Positions 18,801 through 26,581 are shown, counted from the first letter of the stretch. The stretch is DNA of 64,000 nt from Alphaproteobacteria bacterium (GCA_020638555.1 JACKII010000001.1:248001-312000); one strand, 5' to 3'. Notes: generated by a model not told the origin, from the sequence alone. Made by a program: numbers and translations.

Positions 18801-18950
18801 GGTGTGGCGATGATAGGCGACAACGATGCCCGATCCGTCCGCCCCCGCCGACCGGTCTCCGGCCCGGGACGCCGATGCGGCATCCGTCTCGGGCGACCAG
18901 AGGAGCATGAGTGCCAGGGAGATACCCACGGCACCGGGCCGAATTCGCAT
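15864..18950 (-). CDS. Exported caspase-family (peptidase C14) protein with N-terminal repeat region
   Basis: A 1028-residue protein. A signal peptide (GISLALMLLW, ending near Ala25) predicts export. Residues 40-700 look like beta-propeller or WD40-type sequence, clearest near the start (HTAPVQAVASNADQSLIATG, then GAVYLWR). From about residue 720 there is a caspase-fold domain: NLYVLAVGIDDYYD, the catalytic His809 in FFAGHAKSD, and Cys858 in MDTCFAGN. The dyad is intact. DQTARESDRLGHGVFTSVLLEAL is the conserved final strand and helix. GGAGGAG precedes the start. Substrates are unknown; caspase-like bacterial enzymes cleave after basic residues in several known cases. Confidence 0.87.
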   Translation of the reverse strand: MRIRPGAVGISLALMLLWSPETDAASASRAGDRSAGADGSGIVVAYHRHTAPVQAVASNADQSLIATGDRAGAVYLWRLAEAETALGAALRQKGPGIGTPPASPLPGPVAALAFADARCNGPDNPVDPGCGLLVAGASGAGFSYLRLYDWRRGRVLAAAEVLHGRLTRLAAAPGGAEIAACTATGAIRRFRPDGSGGILIRPASAAETRLAAPTSRGCNWIGYGPDGALRIATATELLVLPESNAAAEKGAEAAAQAMPARAPFAFAPKTAAFALAVGEARRITLYPDGPATPQSHRPRRIATGSRFGRAGAQALAWVDDGETRYLLAIGPFGDGDSAIAGAVTHRIERWRMPDRLKAATARLYGSNFNELLALQGQALALLPLTAAWKAIGDPDRHRYVAVLDSAHRLVLVAGHSGYTKTADGKRMADPAFVLAPRPYAQGALQVSDDGRNACFWPGGDAGPVAFHPVSENPTPCPPPAQAAAIVAPMHGPDGLVTLAPATRPLRDFAGERLRAYTVSADGHTLFAAVAREGSSQTVDLRRYTLHGDRWAPAGEPAPAASDVVALGLSGGSTLGVVTRGDGTTGAPYRIEVRAVDPSDAQPALVLQGFVPSATDTAAFTLCFDVRDPSTPLALSQRQGPRIRLGPAERHPNGPGDASADRSTYAPGVTAEVLESAADPSCTAAALKPGMRRFRMKIRLPFAVTGAFDLVPEGGRTEYQILDFSRPNLYVLAVGIDDYYDRRWHLNYAAADAAAFAGLVRKTQTQLYRDVETVVILDGQANRKAILVELAKLRRKAKPQDWVMIFFAGHAKSDWMYNYYFLPWDYDHTYPHATQVSEYDLGAHLRAIAGKKVLVMDTCFAGNLATAPIRGVSDDNRPRRLPLRDVRAYAERLMQADPGLILFAASSEDQTARESDRLGHGVFTSVLLEALQSPEHFANRRNAGALTALDIREWVEAQVVRQSRDRQKPVIVGRADLMRAPFWQVSPVGGRDPGLAQNGASGGNKRGGGTGAALGRVLWRAIGQAVPSF

Positions 18951-19036
18951 GCGCTCCTCCCCCTTTGGATCAAGATGTTACCTATTTCTGAATCCACCGT
19001 GGCCCCGCTAAGTTAATGGCGCGTTAAGAAGATGAT

Positions 19037-19077
19037 GGGTGCCGGCACCGCCTCGCCCGACCGGCCGTCCGGCACCC
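19037..19077 (+). repeat. Hairpin upstream of MetE-like gene
   Basis: GGGTGCCGG (19037-19045) and CCGGCACCC (19069-19077) form a perfect 9-base stem ending 26 bases before the ATG at 19104. There is no T-tract. It could influence translation or be chance in GC-rich DNA. Confidence 0.4.
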
Positions 19078-19103
19078 GACCCGAACACCGCAGGAAGCAC
19101 CCC

Positions 19104-20150
19104 ATGTCCAACGCCTTTCACACCACCGTCGTCGGCTCAATGCCGAAACGCCCCTGGCTCTACGAGAAGACCTTCGCGCTCGACGGCAAGCAGGATCATT
19201 TCGGCGAGGGCGGGCGCTGGAGCGTGCCGGACGCCCTGCTGCGCACGGCCCAGGATGATGCCACCCGCGCTGTGATCCAGCAGCAGGAACATTCCGGCGT
19301 CGACATCGTCTCTGACGGCGAGCAGCGGCGAAAGAACTACGTCACCGCCATCACCGCCGCGATGGGCGGGTTCGACTACGCCAATCTGGCGGAAAAGCAG
19401 ATGCGTGGCGGTCGGCGCCGGGTGATGACCGGCCGCTGCGTCGGTCCGATCGAGCACAAGGGGCCGATCATCGCCGACGACCTGGCGTTTCTGCTGGCCC
19501 ACACCGACCGGGCGGTCAAAGTGACATTGCCGGGGCCGATGACCGTGGTCGACAGCACGGTTGATGCCTATTACGGCGACGAGCGCGCCTTCGGCATGGG
19601 CTGGGCCGAGGCCGTGAACCGGGAAGCGCGGCTGCTGGACGCCATGGGCGCCGATATCATCCAGTTCGACGAGCCGGTGTTCAGCCGCTATCCGGATCGG
19701 TGCGAGGCCTGGGGCATCGAGGCGCTGAACCGTGCGGCCGAGGGGCTGCGCGCCAAGACCGCCGTGCATATCTGTTACGGTTATCCGCAACCGGGGCTGC
19801 AACGGCCGATCGTTGACAGCTACAGCCGAGTCATCGCCGCGCTGGAGACCTCCGCCATCGACATTCTGGCGCTGGAGTTCGAGGGCTCGAAGCTGGATGT
19901 GGCCGAGCTGAAGGCGTGCCGCTCCAAGACGGTGATGTTCGGCTGCGTGTTCAATTCCGACGACGTGCCGCTGGAAACGCCGGAGCATGTGGCGGACCGG
20001 CTGTGCGCAGCGGCGGAGATTTTGTCGCCGGAGCGCGTCATGGCCGCGCCCGACTGCGGCCTGGTCATGTGCTCGCCGGATGTCGCGGTCCGCAAACTGC
20101 AGACAATGTGCGCCGGCGCCCATCTCGCCCGGGTGCGCGCAGGCTTGTAG
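19104..20150 (+). CDS. MetE C-terminal-domain-like methyltransferase
   Basis: A 348-residue TIM-barrel protein resembling only the C-terminal, zinc-binding half of cobalamin-independent methionine synthase. The zinc ligands are visible: His222 and Cys224 in HICYGY, an acidic residue at Glu258 or Glu260 in LALEFEGS, and Cys318 in PDCGL. The substrate-binding start TTVVGSMPKRPW is conserved. Stand-alone proteins of this type use other methyl donors or demethylate sulfur or aromatic compounds, so methionine synthesis itself is not assured. The start is set by AGGAAG upstream. It is divergent from the caspase-like gene. Confidence 0.82.
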   Translation: MSNAFHTTVVGSMPKRPWLYEKTFALDGKQDHFGEGGRWSVPDALLRTAQDDATRAVIQQQEHSGVDIVSDGEQRRKNYVTAITAAMGGFDYANLAEKQMRGGRRRVMTGRCVGPIEHKGPIIADDLAFLLAHTDRAVKVTLPGPMTVVDSTVDAYYGDERAFGMGWAEAVNREARLLDAMGADIIQFDEPVFSRYPDRCEAWGIEALNRAAEGLRAKTAVHICYGYPQPGLQRPIVDSYSRVIAALETSAIDILALEFEGSKLDVAELKACRSKTVMFGCVFNSDDVPLETPEHVADRLCAAAEILSPERVMAAPDCGLVMCSPDVAVRKLQTMCAGAHLARVRAGL

Positions 20151-20168
20151 CCGGCGGGGGTTTGTCCC

Positions 20169-20594
20169 CTACGGCGCGCGGTCGTCCCGCACGTCGTCCC
20201 GCACCTGGGCCTCCAGCGCTTCCATGTCCGCGTCGGAGAGGCCGAAATGATGGCCGATTTCGTGGATCAGCACATGGCGCACCACATGGGCCAGGTCCTC
20301 GCCGGTCTCGCACCAATAGTCGAGGATCGGCCGGCGGTAGAGGAAGATCCGGTCCAGGTCCTGGGGCACGTCGCCAAGGCTTTTCTCGGCCAGCGAGACC
20401 CCGTGATACAGGCCCAGCAGGTCGAAGGGCGATTCCAGCCCCATGGCCTGCTCCACCGCCGCATCGGGGAAGTCCTCGATCAGCACGGCGACGCCCTGGA
20501 CGTGCCGGGCGAGCGCCGGCGGGATTGCTGCGAAGGCCTGCTCGGCCAGGGCTTGCAGGTCGTCCAGGCTGGGTGGCAGGATTTCCCCCATCAC
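20169..20594 (-). CDS. Small zincin-like metallopeptidase family protein
   Basis: A 141-residue cytosolic protein with the zinc protease motif HEIGHHFGLSD close to its C-terminus, preceded by LFLYRRPI-type strands (actual IFLYRRPILDYW). It belongs to the minimal metallopeptidase family, in which the third zinc ligand is an Asp just after the HExxH helix. The physiological substrate is unknown. It converges on the MetE-like gene and is divergent from phhB, with 36 bases between their starts. Confidence 0.78.
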   Translation of the reverse strand: MMGEILPPSLDDLQALAEQAFAAIPPALARHVQGVAVLIEDFPDAAVEQAMGLESPFDLLGLYHGVSLAEKSLGDVPQDLDRIFLYRRPILDYWCETGEDLAHVVRHVLIHEIGHHFGLSDADMEALEAQVRDDVRDDRAP

Positions 20595-20630
20595 CGAGGG
20601 GCCCCCACGCCAAAAGGAGGAACCGACGTC

Positions 20631-20930
20631 ATGGCCACACCTCTGGACGCCGCCGCCCGGCGCGACGCTCTCGATAGCCTTCCTGGCTGGGTAGCGGTGG
20701 AGGGGCGGGACGCCATCCGGCGCTCGTTCCGCTTTGAGACTTTCCGCACGGCATTCGCCTTCATGACTGAGGTGGCGTTAATGGCGGAGAAGATGGATCA
20801 CCATCCCGAATGGTTCAATGTCTATGGTCGGGTCGACATCACGCTGACCAGCCATGACGCCGGCGGCCTGACCCAGCGGGATATTCGCCTGGCGCGGGCC
20901 ATCGACCGGGCCGCCGCCGGGCGGGATTGA
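20631..20930 (+). CDS. phhB: Pterin-4a-carbinolamine dehydratase
   Basis: A 99-residue enzyme that dehydrates 4a-hydroxytetrahydrobiopterin, recycling the cofactor of aromatic amino-acid hydroxylases. The active-site motif EKMDHHPEWFNVYGRVDI is intact, followed by SHDAGGLTQRD. A strong AAAAGGAGG lies ten bases before the ATG. No phenylalanine hydroxylase gene is in the window, so the pterin partner is elsewhere or the protein has another role. Confidence 0.9.
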   Translation: MATPLDAAARRDALDSLPGWVAVEGRDAIRRSFRFETFRTAFAFMTEVALMAEKMDHHPEWFNVYGRVDITLTSHDAGGLTQRDIRLARAIDRAAAGRD

Positions 20931-21256
20931 GGCGAGGATCGGGCCGCTCCGCTAGGCCCTGGCTGGGTATCCGCCAAGATTCCGCTTGACATTCTCCGAA
21001 ATTTTTTTGAGCCGAGGGGTCGACTCGGCTTGTTTGCGTGAGTATTGTTCCGGCATGGGGTCAGATATACGACCCCACCGGGTAATCCGAGTTGGTTCCG
21101 CCAACGCGTCGGATTGTAGTGAAGCGACTGGTCCTGGGATAAAGTGTTCCACAGGATAATAAGTCTCGGGACTACGCTTCCAACAGATGGGTATCGAATT
21201 TGTACCCCTGTCTCACAGACTAGAACCGAGAGCAGAGAATAGGGAGATTGACCCTT
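20931..21256 (+). promoter_or_regulatory. AT-richer, foldable leader of the betaine transporter operon
   Basis: About 325 bases with no gene and visibly lower GC than the surroundings. Several inverted repeats are visible: GCCGAG/CTCGGC (21011-21029), TGGGGTC/GACCCCA (21056-21077), and AATCCGAGTTGG with CCAAC and TCGGATT (21084-21115). A closing stem GAAGCG/CGCTTC (21121-21180) encloses TCCTG/CAGGA and AGTC-TCGG-GACT. Last is ACAG..GGGTA with TACCC.CTGT (21183-21211). A weak promoter is possible at 21114-21143 (TTGTAG, 18 bases, GATAAA). It resembles no riboswitch class I can name. Confidence 0.45.
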
Positions 21257-22255
21257 ATGCGTTTTTCAATGACTGCCCTTGCGGGAGCCGCCCTGATGGC
21301 GCTGGTCGGCGTTCAGCCGGCCGCCGCCGAGTGCGGGCGCGTGACCATTGCCGACATGAACTGGGCCTCGGCGGAATTCGCCGCCTATGTCGACAAGATC
21401 ATCCTGGAAGAAGGCTATGGCTGTAATGTCGAGCTCGTGCCCGGCGATACCATGCCGACTTCGACCTCGATGATGGAGAAGCAGGAACCCGACATTGCGC
21501 CGGAACTGTGGATCAACGCCGTGCGCACCGCGCTGGACCGGGCGGTGGATGAAGGCCGCCTGATTTATGCGGCTGAGATTCTGAAGGATGGCGGCGAAGA
21601 AGGCTGGTGGATCCCGCAATACTTTGCCGAGGCCCATCCCGACATCAAAACCGTCAACGACGCGCTGATGCACCCCGAGCTGTTCAAGGATCCGGAGAAC
21701 CCGGACAAGGGCGCGGTCTATGGCTGCCCGGCCGGCTGGAACTGCCAGATCCTGATGGAAAACCTGTTCAAGGCCTATAAGGGCGCGGAGAAAGGCTTCA
21801 ATCTGATCGATCCGGGTTCCGCGGCTGGCCTCGACGGCGCGATCGCCAAGGCCTATGAGCGCAAGGAGCCGTGGCTCGGCTACTATTGGGCGCCGACCTC
21901 CATTCTCGGCAAATACCCGATGGTCAAGCTCGGCATGGGCGTGAAGCATGACGAGGAAGAGTGGCGCACCTGCACCAGCCAGCCCAACTGCGCCGACCCG
22001 AAGCCGAACGCCTGGACCCGCTCGCCGGTGTGGACGGTTGTGACGCCCCGCTTCGCCAAGGCTTCGCCGACCGGCATGGCCTATCTGAAGAAGCGCGCCT
22101 GGTCGAACAAGGTCGCCAACGAGGTGTTGGCCTACATGTCCGACAACCAGTACACGGGCGAGGACGGCGCGCGCTACTTCTTGAAGAAGTATCCGGACCT
22201 GTGGAAGCAATGGGTTGCGGACGATATCGCGAAAAAGGTCGAAGGCGCGCTTTGA
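21257..22255 (+). CDS. Glycine betaine/proline-type ABC transporter substrate-binding protein
   Basis: A 332-residue periplasmic binding protein of the ProX/OpuAC family. A classic signal peptide (MTALAGAALMALVG, cleaved after AAA) precedes CGRVTIADMNWASAEFAAYV. Trp-rich segments (ELWINAVRT, EGWWIPQYF and WLGYYWAPTS) suit a quaternary-amine cage. GGGAGATTG lies upstream of ATG 21257, though an in-frame TTG at 21248 exists. The three-gene order (binding protein, permease, ATPase) and the hairpin after this gene are typical for the operon. Betaine, choline or proline betaine are all plausible ligands. Confidence 0.9.
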   Translation: MRFSMTALAGAALMALVGVQPAAAECGRVTIADMNWASAEFAAYVDKIILEEGYGCNVELVPGDTMPTSTSMMEKQEPDIAPELWINAVRTALDRAVDEGRLIYAAEILKDGGEEGWWIPQYFAEAHPDIKTVNDALMHPELFKDPENPDKGAVYGCPAGWNCQILMENLFKAYKGAEKGFNLIDPGSAAGLDGAIAKAYERKEPWLGYYWAPTSILGKYPMVKLGMGVKHDEEEWRTCTSQPNCADPKPNAWTRSPVWTVVTPRFAKASPTGMAYLKKRAWSNKVANEVLAYMSDNQYTGEDGARYFLKKYPDLWKQWVADDIAKKVEGAL

Positions 22256-22279
22256 GCGGCGCCTAGGGCGGTAACCGGC

Positions 22280-22313
22280 GGTGCGGGGTGGCCTCGACAG
22301 GCAACTCCGCACC
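22280..22313 (+). terminator. Intercistronic hairpin after the binding-protein gene
   Basis: GGTGCGGGGT (22280-22289) pairs with ACTCCGCACC (22304-22313), with one G-T pair. Inside it GCCT pairs with AGGC around a CGAC tetraloop. A T-rich but interrupted tail (GTTGTCGTTTGTTGTT) follows. This fits a partial terminator or RNA-stabilising structure that raises binding-protein mRNA over permease mRNA. Confidence 0.65.
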
Positions 22314-22386
22314 GTTGTCGTTTGTTGTTCGCCGAACGCGCGCCGGGCATCAAGAATCAACACAAAACTATTGAGAGGCGAGGTCC

Positions 22387-23280
22387 ATGGCCGAGGGAAA
22401 CTGGCTTTTTGACTTTCCATCCCTGTCCCGGGATGCCTTGCGGCTGCTCCAGCGCAGCATTGACGAAGGCTTCCGGGATTTCTCGCGCGCCTACGGCGAG
22501 GGGCTGGAAAATTTTTTTCATCCTTTGCTGCAATTCATGATCTGGTTCGAGCGCGTCCTGCTGGATGCGCCCTGGTGGCTGGTGATCGCGGTGATCGCCG
22601 GCTTGACCTATATGGCCAGCCGCAACTGGAAGCTGACGGCGGGCGTGGTGGTGTCGTTCCTGCTGATCGGCTTTTTCGGCATGTGGGAAGACACCATGCG
22701 CACGGTGTCGATCATCACCGTCTGCACCCTGCTGGCCATCGCCATCGGCATTCCCATCGGCATTCTCATGGCCCGGTTCGACCGGGCGCAGGCGACCATC
22801 ACGCCGATCCTGGACGTGATGCAGACCATGCCCAGCTTCGTCTATCTGATCCCGGTGGTGATGCTGCTGGGCATTGGCCGCGTGCCGGGCGTCATCGCGG
22901 TCGTGATCTATGCCATTCCGCCGGTGATCCGCCTGACCAATCTGGGCATTCGCCTGGTCGACAAGGATGTGCTGGAAGCCGCGGACGCGTTCGGTGCAGA
23001 CTTCAAGCAGCGCCTGTTCGGCGTGCAGATCCCGCTGGCCATGCCGAACATCATGGCCGGCGTGAACCAGACCATCATGATGTCGCTCGCCATGGTGGTG
23101 ATCGCGTCCATGATCGGCGTGAAGGGGCTGGGGCAGCCGGTGCTGAAGGCCATCACCAACCAGTATTTCTCCATGGGCCTGTTCAACGGGCTCGCCATCG
23201 TCGCCATTGCCATCGTGTTCGACCGCGTCAGCCAGGCCTATGGCCTGCGCATTCAGAAACACCGCGGCGTCGGTCATTAA
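22387..23280 (+). CDS. Glycine betaine/proline-type ABC transporter permease
   Basis: A 297-residue inner-membrane permease of the ProW/OpuAB family with about six helices. It shows the family stretch GIPIGILMARFDRAQATITP and the cytoplasmic EAADAFGADFKQRLFGVQIP loop (EAA motif), which contacts the ATPase. GVNQTIMMSLAMVVIASMIG is the conserved helix after it. The soluble N-terminal 60 residues are typical of the family. It starts after a GAGGCGAGG-like ribosome site and ends 16 bases before the ATPase gene. Confidence 0.92.
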   Translation: MAEGNWLFDFPSLSRDALRLLQRSIDEGFRDFSRAYGEGLENFFHPLLQFMIWFERVLLDAPWWLVIAVIAGLTYMASRNWKLTAGVVVSFLLIGFFGMWEDTMRTVSIITVCTLLAIAIGIPIGILMARFDRAQATITPILDVMQTMPSFVYLIPVVMLLGIGRVPGVIAVVIYAIPPVIRLTNLGIRLVDKDVLEAADAFGADFKQRLFGVQIPLAMPNIMAGVNQTIMMSLAMVVIASMIGVKGLGQPVLKAITNQYFSMGLFNGLAIVAIAIVFDRVSQAYGLRIQKHRGVGH

Positions 23281-23296
23281 GAGAGGGGAACGCGTT

Positions 23297-24508
23297 ATGG
23301 CGAAAATCGAAGTCGAACACGTCTACAAAATCTTCGGCAACAACCCGCAGGCGGTGCTGGAGCGGGCGCGGGCCGGTGAGGGCAAGGACCAGATCCTGGC
23401 CGACACCGGCCACACGGTGGGCCTGCACGACATCACGCTGTCGATGGAGGAAAGCAAGACCTTCGTGGTCATGGGCTTGTCGGGCTCCGGCAAGTCGACC
23501 CTGATCCGCCACCTCAACCGGCTGATCGAGCCGACGGCGGGGCGTATCCTGGTCGATGGGGTTGACGTGCTGACCATGAACGAGAAGGAGCTGCGCCAGT
23601 TCCGCCGCACCAAGATGGCGATGGTGTTCCAGCGTTTCGGCCTGTTGCCGCACCGCACCGTCATCCAGAATGTCGGCTATGGCCTGGAAATGCAGGGTGT
23701 CGGCAAGCGCCAGCGCGACGAGAAGGCGGCGGAATGGATCGAAACCGTCGGCCTGGCGGGCTATGAGCATTCCTATCCGGCCCAGTTGTCCGGCGGCATG
23801 CAGCAGCGCGTCGGTCTGGCCCGTGCGCTGTGCGGCGATCCGGAGGTGTTGCTGATGGACGAGGCGTTCAGCGCGCTCGACCCGTTGATCCGCTCCGGCA
23901 TGCAGGATCAGTTGATCGAATTGCAGGAAAAGCTGAACAAGACCATCGTCTTCATCACCCACGACCTGGACGAGGCGCTGAAGCTGGGCGACAAGATCGC
24001 GATCCTCAAGGACGGCCGTCTCAGCCAGGTCGGCAATCCCGAGGACATCCTGCTGAACCCGGCCGACGACTATGTCGCCGCCTTTGTGCGCGACGTGAAC
24101 CGCGCCCGGGTGTTGACGGTCGATGTGGTGATGCGGCCGCCGCGCCTGCGCCTGACGACCGAGAACATCGACGCGGCGCTGCGCGAGATGCGGGGCAAGA
24201 AAGCCGACTACGGCTATGTCTTCGAGGGTAGCGAGTTCCGTGGCGTCGTCACGGAACAGGAGCTGGTCACTGCGGCCAAGACCAATGGGGCGGGCTCACA
24301 GACGCTCTACGACCTGGCCGACAGCACCCAGACCGTCTCGGCCAATGCGGTGCTGGAAGAAGCGCTGCCGACCATCCTGCAATCGGAGGCCCCGGTCGCG
24401 GTGGTCGATGATGACGGCGGTTTCCAGGGCGTGATCTCGAAACGCCAGTTGATCCGCGTCCTCACCGAGCATCGGGAGAACGAGGACGAGGCGACCCCTG
24501 CGGCCTGA
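23297..24508 (+). CDS. Glycine betaine/proline-type ABC transporter ATP-binding protein
   Basis: A 403-residue ATPase of the ProV/OpuAA family. It carries Walker A GLSGSGKST, a signature motif read as LSGGMQQR, and Walker B LLMDEAFSALDP with the following His loop THDLDEA. The N-terminal insert (NPQAVLERARAGEGKDQIL) is specific to this family. Two C-terminal CBS domains (residues 285-395) could sense ionic strength or nucleotide. The start at 23297 has GAGAGGGGAA upstream; earlier in-frame ATGs lie in the permease gene. It is the last gene of the operon. Confidence 0.93.
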   Translation: MAKIEVEHVYKIFGNNPQAVLERARAGEGKDQILADTGHTVGLHDITLSMEESKTFVVMGLSGSGKSTLIRHLNRLIEPTAGRILVDGVDVLTMNEKELRQFRRTKMAMVFQRFGLLPHRTVIQNVGYGLEMQGVGKRQRDEKAAEWIETVGLAGYEHSYPAQLSGGMQQRVGLARALCGDPEVLLMDEAFSALDPLIRSGMQDQLIELQEKLNKTIVFITHDLDEALKLGDKIAILKDGRLSQVGNPEDILLNPADDYVAAFVRDVNRARVLTVDVVMRPPRLRLTTENIDAALREMRGKKADYGYVFEGSEFRGVVTEQELVTAAKTNGAGSQTLYDLADSTQTVSANAVLEEALPTILQSEAPVAVVDDDGGFQGVISKRQLIRVLTEHRENEDEATPAA

Positions 24509-24589
24509 CGGCGCGTGCAAGGCCGGTGGGCGGGTCGGCGGTGTCTGCTACAGTACCGTCCACCCCCAACCACCGGCCGGAGAACGCCC

Positions 24590-25036
24590 ATGAGCGGCAC
24601 CGTCGCTTTCGAACGTAGCCACAGCATCGTTGTCGACGCACCGCCGGGCGCGGTGCTGGACTATGTCTCCAACCCGAATTCCTGGCCGGAATGGATCCAG
24701 GCTTCGCACCAGATCACCAGCGCGGACCGGCCGTTGGTGAAAGGCGATACTTTCCGCGAGGAATGGCACACGCGGACCGGCGGCGTCGAGCTGAACTGGA
24801 CCGTCACCGACAGCGCACCCGCCCGGCTGTGGATCGGCGAGGCCGACACGACCTTCATCGGCAAGATCGTGGTGCGGTACGATGTGGAGCCGGTCGAGGG
24901 CGGCGCCCGGTTCACCCGTACCGTCTGCAATCCGGTCCGGCCGAAACCGCCAACGGAGGATATGGTGCGCCGCATCGACGAGGAAGCCGCCGTCTGCCTC
25001 GCGAACATCAAACGGAACGTGGAGGCGCGGGGGTAA
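24590..25036 (+). CDS. SRPBCC-family (START-like) protein
   Basis: A 148-residue helix-grip protein of the polyketide cyclase/dehydrase type (SRPBCC superfamily). The opening FERSHSIVVDAPPGAVLDYV and the pattern NPNSWPEWIQASHQI are characteristic of its first strand and helix. Such proteins bind hydrophobic ligands; no ligand is indicated. The ATG at 24590 follows CCGGAGAA. It lies between the transporter operon and the FAH-family gene on the same strand. Confidence 0.72.
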   Translation: MSGTVAFERSHSIVVDAPPGAVLDYVSNPNSWPEWIQASHQITSADRPLVKGDTFREEWHTRTGGVELNWTVTDSAPARLWIGEADTTFIGKIVVRYDVEPVEGGARFTRTVCNPVRPKPPTEDMVRRIDEEAAVCLANIKRNVEARG

Positions 25037-25141
25037 GGCCGGCGCTGGGCGATTGATGCCGCGTCCGTTGGCGCGTTACACTCGGAGCCAAACGGCAGCC
25101 CTGCCGTCACAATCGCCCCATGGCCCGAGGAAACCCCACCC

Positions 25142-25996
25142 ATGCGCCTTGTCCGATACGGAGAGCCCGGTGCCGAAAAGCCGGGCATGCTGGATGACGC
25201 GGGACGGTTGCGCGACCTGTCCTATGTGATCACCGATGTCACCCCGGACCAGCTCGACCCGATCGCGCTCGACATCCTGCGCTCGATCGAGCCCAGGACG
25301 CTGCCCCTGGTGTCCGGCACCCCGCGTCTCGGCGTGCCGGTTCATGGCATTGGCAAGATGATCTGCATCGGCCTGAACTACAAAGACCATGCCGAGGAGG
25401 TGGGCAAGGCGCCGCCGGACGAGCCGCAGATTTTCAACAAGGCGATCAACTCGCTCTGCGGCCCGAATGACGCGATCATCCGGCCCAAGAACGCCCGCAA
25501 GCTGGACCACGAGATCGAATTGGCGGTCGTGTTCGGCTCCACCTGCCGCTATGTCTCGGAAGCCGAGGCGCTGCGCTATGTGGCCGGTTATGCCACCTTC
25601 AACGACGTGTCCGAGCGCGCCTTCCAGATGGAGCACGGCGGCGGTTCGACCAAGGGCAAGAGCGCGGACACGTTTGCGCCGCTGGGCCCGTGGCTGGTGA
25701 CCGCCGATGCGGTGCCGAATCCGGACAATCTGAAAATCTGGTGCGAGGTCAACGGCGTGCGCCACCAGGACGGCACCACGGCGAACCTGGTGTTCGGCGT
25801 TGCCAAATGCATCGCCTATCTCTCGCAGTTCATGACCTTCCTGCCGGGCGATGTGCTCGCCACCGGAACGCCTGCCGGCGTCGGCCATGGCGCGAAGCCA
25901 AGTCCGCGCTATATGCAGCCGGGCGATGTGATGCGCTGCGGCATTGAAGGGCTGGGCGAGCAGGAGCACGCCATCGTGGACTATGCCCCGGCCTGA
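25142..25996 (+). CDS. Fumarylacetoacetate hydrolase-family protein
   Basis: A 284-residue metal-dependent hydrolase or decarboxylase of the FAH superfamily. The core motifs are intact: ICIGLNYKDHAEEVG, the metal ligands around DHEIELAVV, and GYATFNDVSERAFQ. LVFGVAKCIAYLSQFMTFLPGDVLATGTPAGVG makes up the C-terminal signature, read in two parts. Members act on fumarylpyruvate, acylpyruvates or ring-cleavage products. The exact substrate is not evident. It converges on ndk. Confidence 0.87.
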   Translation: MRLVRYGEPGAEKPGMLDDAGRLRDLSYVITDVTPDQLDPIALDILRSIEPRTLPLVSGTPRLGVPVHGIGKMICIGLNYKDHAEEVGKAPPDEPQIFNKAINSLCGPNDAIIRPKNARKLDHEIELAVVFGSTCRYVSEAEALRYVAGYATFNDVSERAFQMEHGGGSTKGKSADTFAPLGPWLVTADAVPNPDNLKIWCEVNGVRHQDGTTANLVFGVAKCIAYLSQFMTFLPGDVLATGTPAGVGHGAKPSPRYMQPGDVMRCGIEGLGEQEHAIVDYAPA

Positions 25997-26079
25997 ACTG
26001 CACCACGCCCTTTGAGGCCGACGAAAGCGCCCCGGTCAGCAGGGCCGAGGCGTTTCGCGTTGTGTCCGGACGATGCCGG

Positions 26080-26502
26080 TCAGCCGACCAGTTCGATCTG
26101 AGAGAAGAAATAGGCCACTTCGATCGCCGCATTCTCGGCGCTATCGGAGCCGTGGACCGAGTTGGCCTCGATCGACTCGCCGAAATCCTTGCGAATGGTG
26201 CCGGCGTCGGCGTTGGCGGGGTTGGTGGCGCCCATGATGCGGCGGTTTTCCGCCACGGCATTCTCGCCTTCCAGCACCTGCACCACGACCGGACCGGAGG
26301 TCATGAAGGCGCAGAGTTCGCCGAAAAACGGCCGCTCGCTGTGCACCGCATAAAAGCCTTCGGCTTGGGGCATGGTGAGTTGCAGCCGCTTTTGCGCGAC
26401 GATGCGCAGGCCTGCTTCCTCGAACCGGGCGTTGATCTGGCCGGTCAGGTTGCGGCGGGTCGCGTCGGGCTTGAGGATCGAAAGCGTGCGTTCGATGGCC
26501 AT
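26080..26502 (-). CDS. ndk: Nucleoside diphosphate kinase
   Basis: Transfers the gamma phosphate between nucleoside di- and triphosphates through a phospho-histidine. The 140 residues have the family length. The motifs TLSILKPDATRRN at the start, GATNPANADAGTIRKDFG, and NSVHGSDSAENAAIEVAYFF with the catalytic His are all intact. It starts 77 bases after the holC stop on the same strand. Confidence 0.97.
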   Translation of the reverse strand: MAIERTLSILKPDATRRNLTGQINARFEEAGLRIVAQKRLQLTMPQAEGFYAVHSERPFFGELCAFMTSGPVVVQVLEGENAVAENRRIMGATNPANADAGTIRKDFGESIEANSVHGSDSAENAAIEVAYFFSQIELVG

Positions 26503-26581
26503 TTGGGCTGGCTCCGTATGTATGTCTAGGCGGGCGGTCTATAGCCATCGACGGATCGGACGGCAACAGCGCATGGCGCGA

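Noticed and set aside
20986..21009. A sigma-70 promoter at TTGACA (20986-20991) for the betaine operon
   Set aside because: No acceptable -10 hexamer lies 16-18 bases downstream; the T7 run and GAGCCG do not fit.
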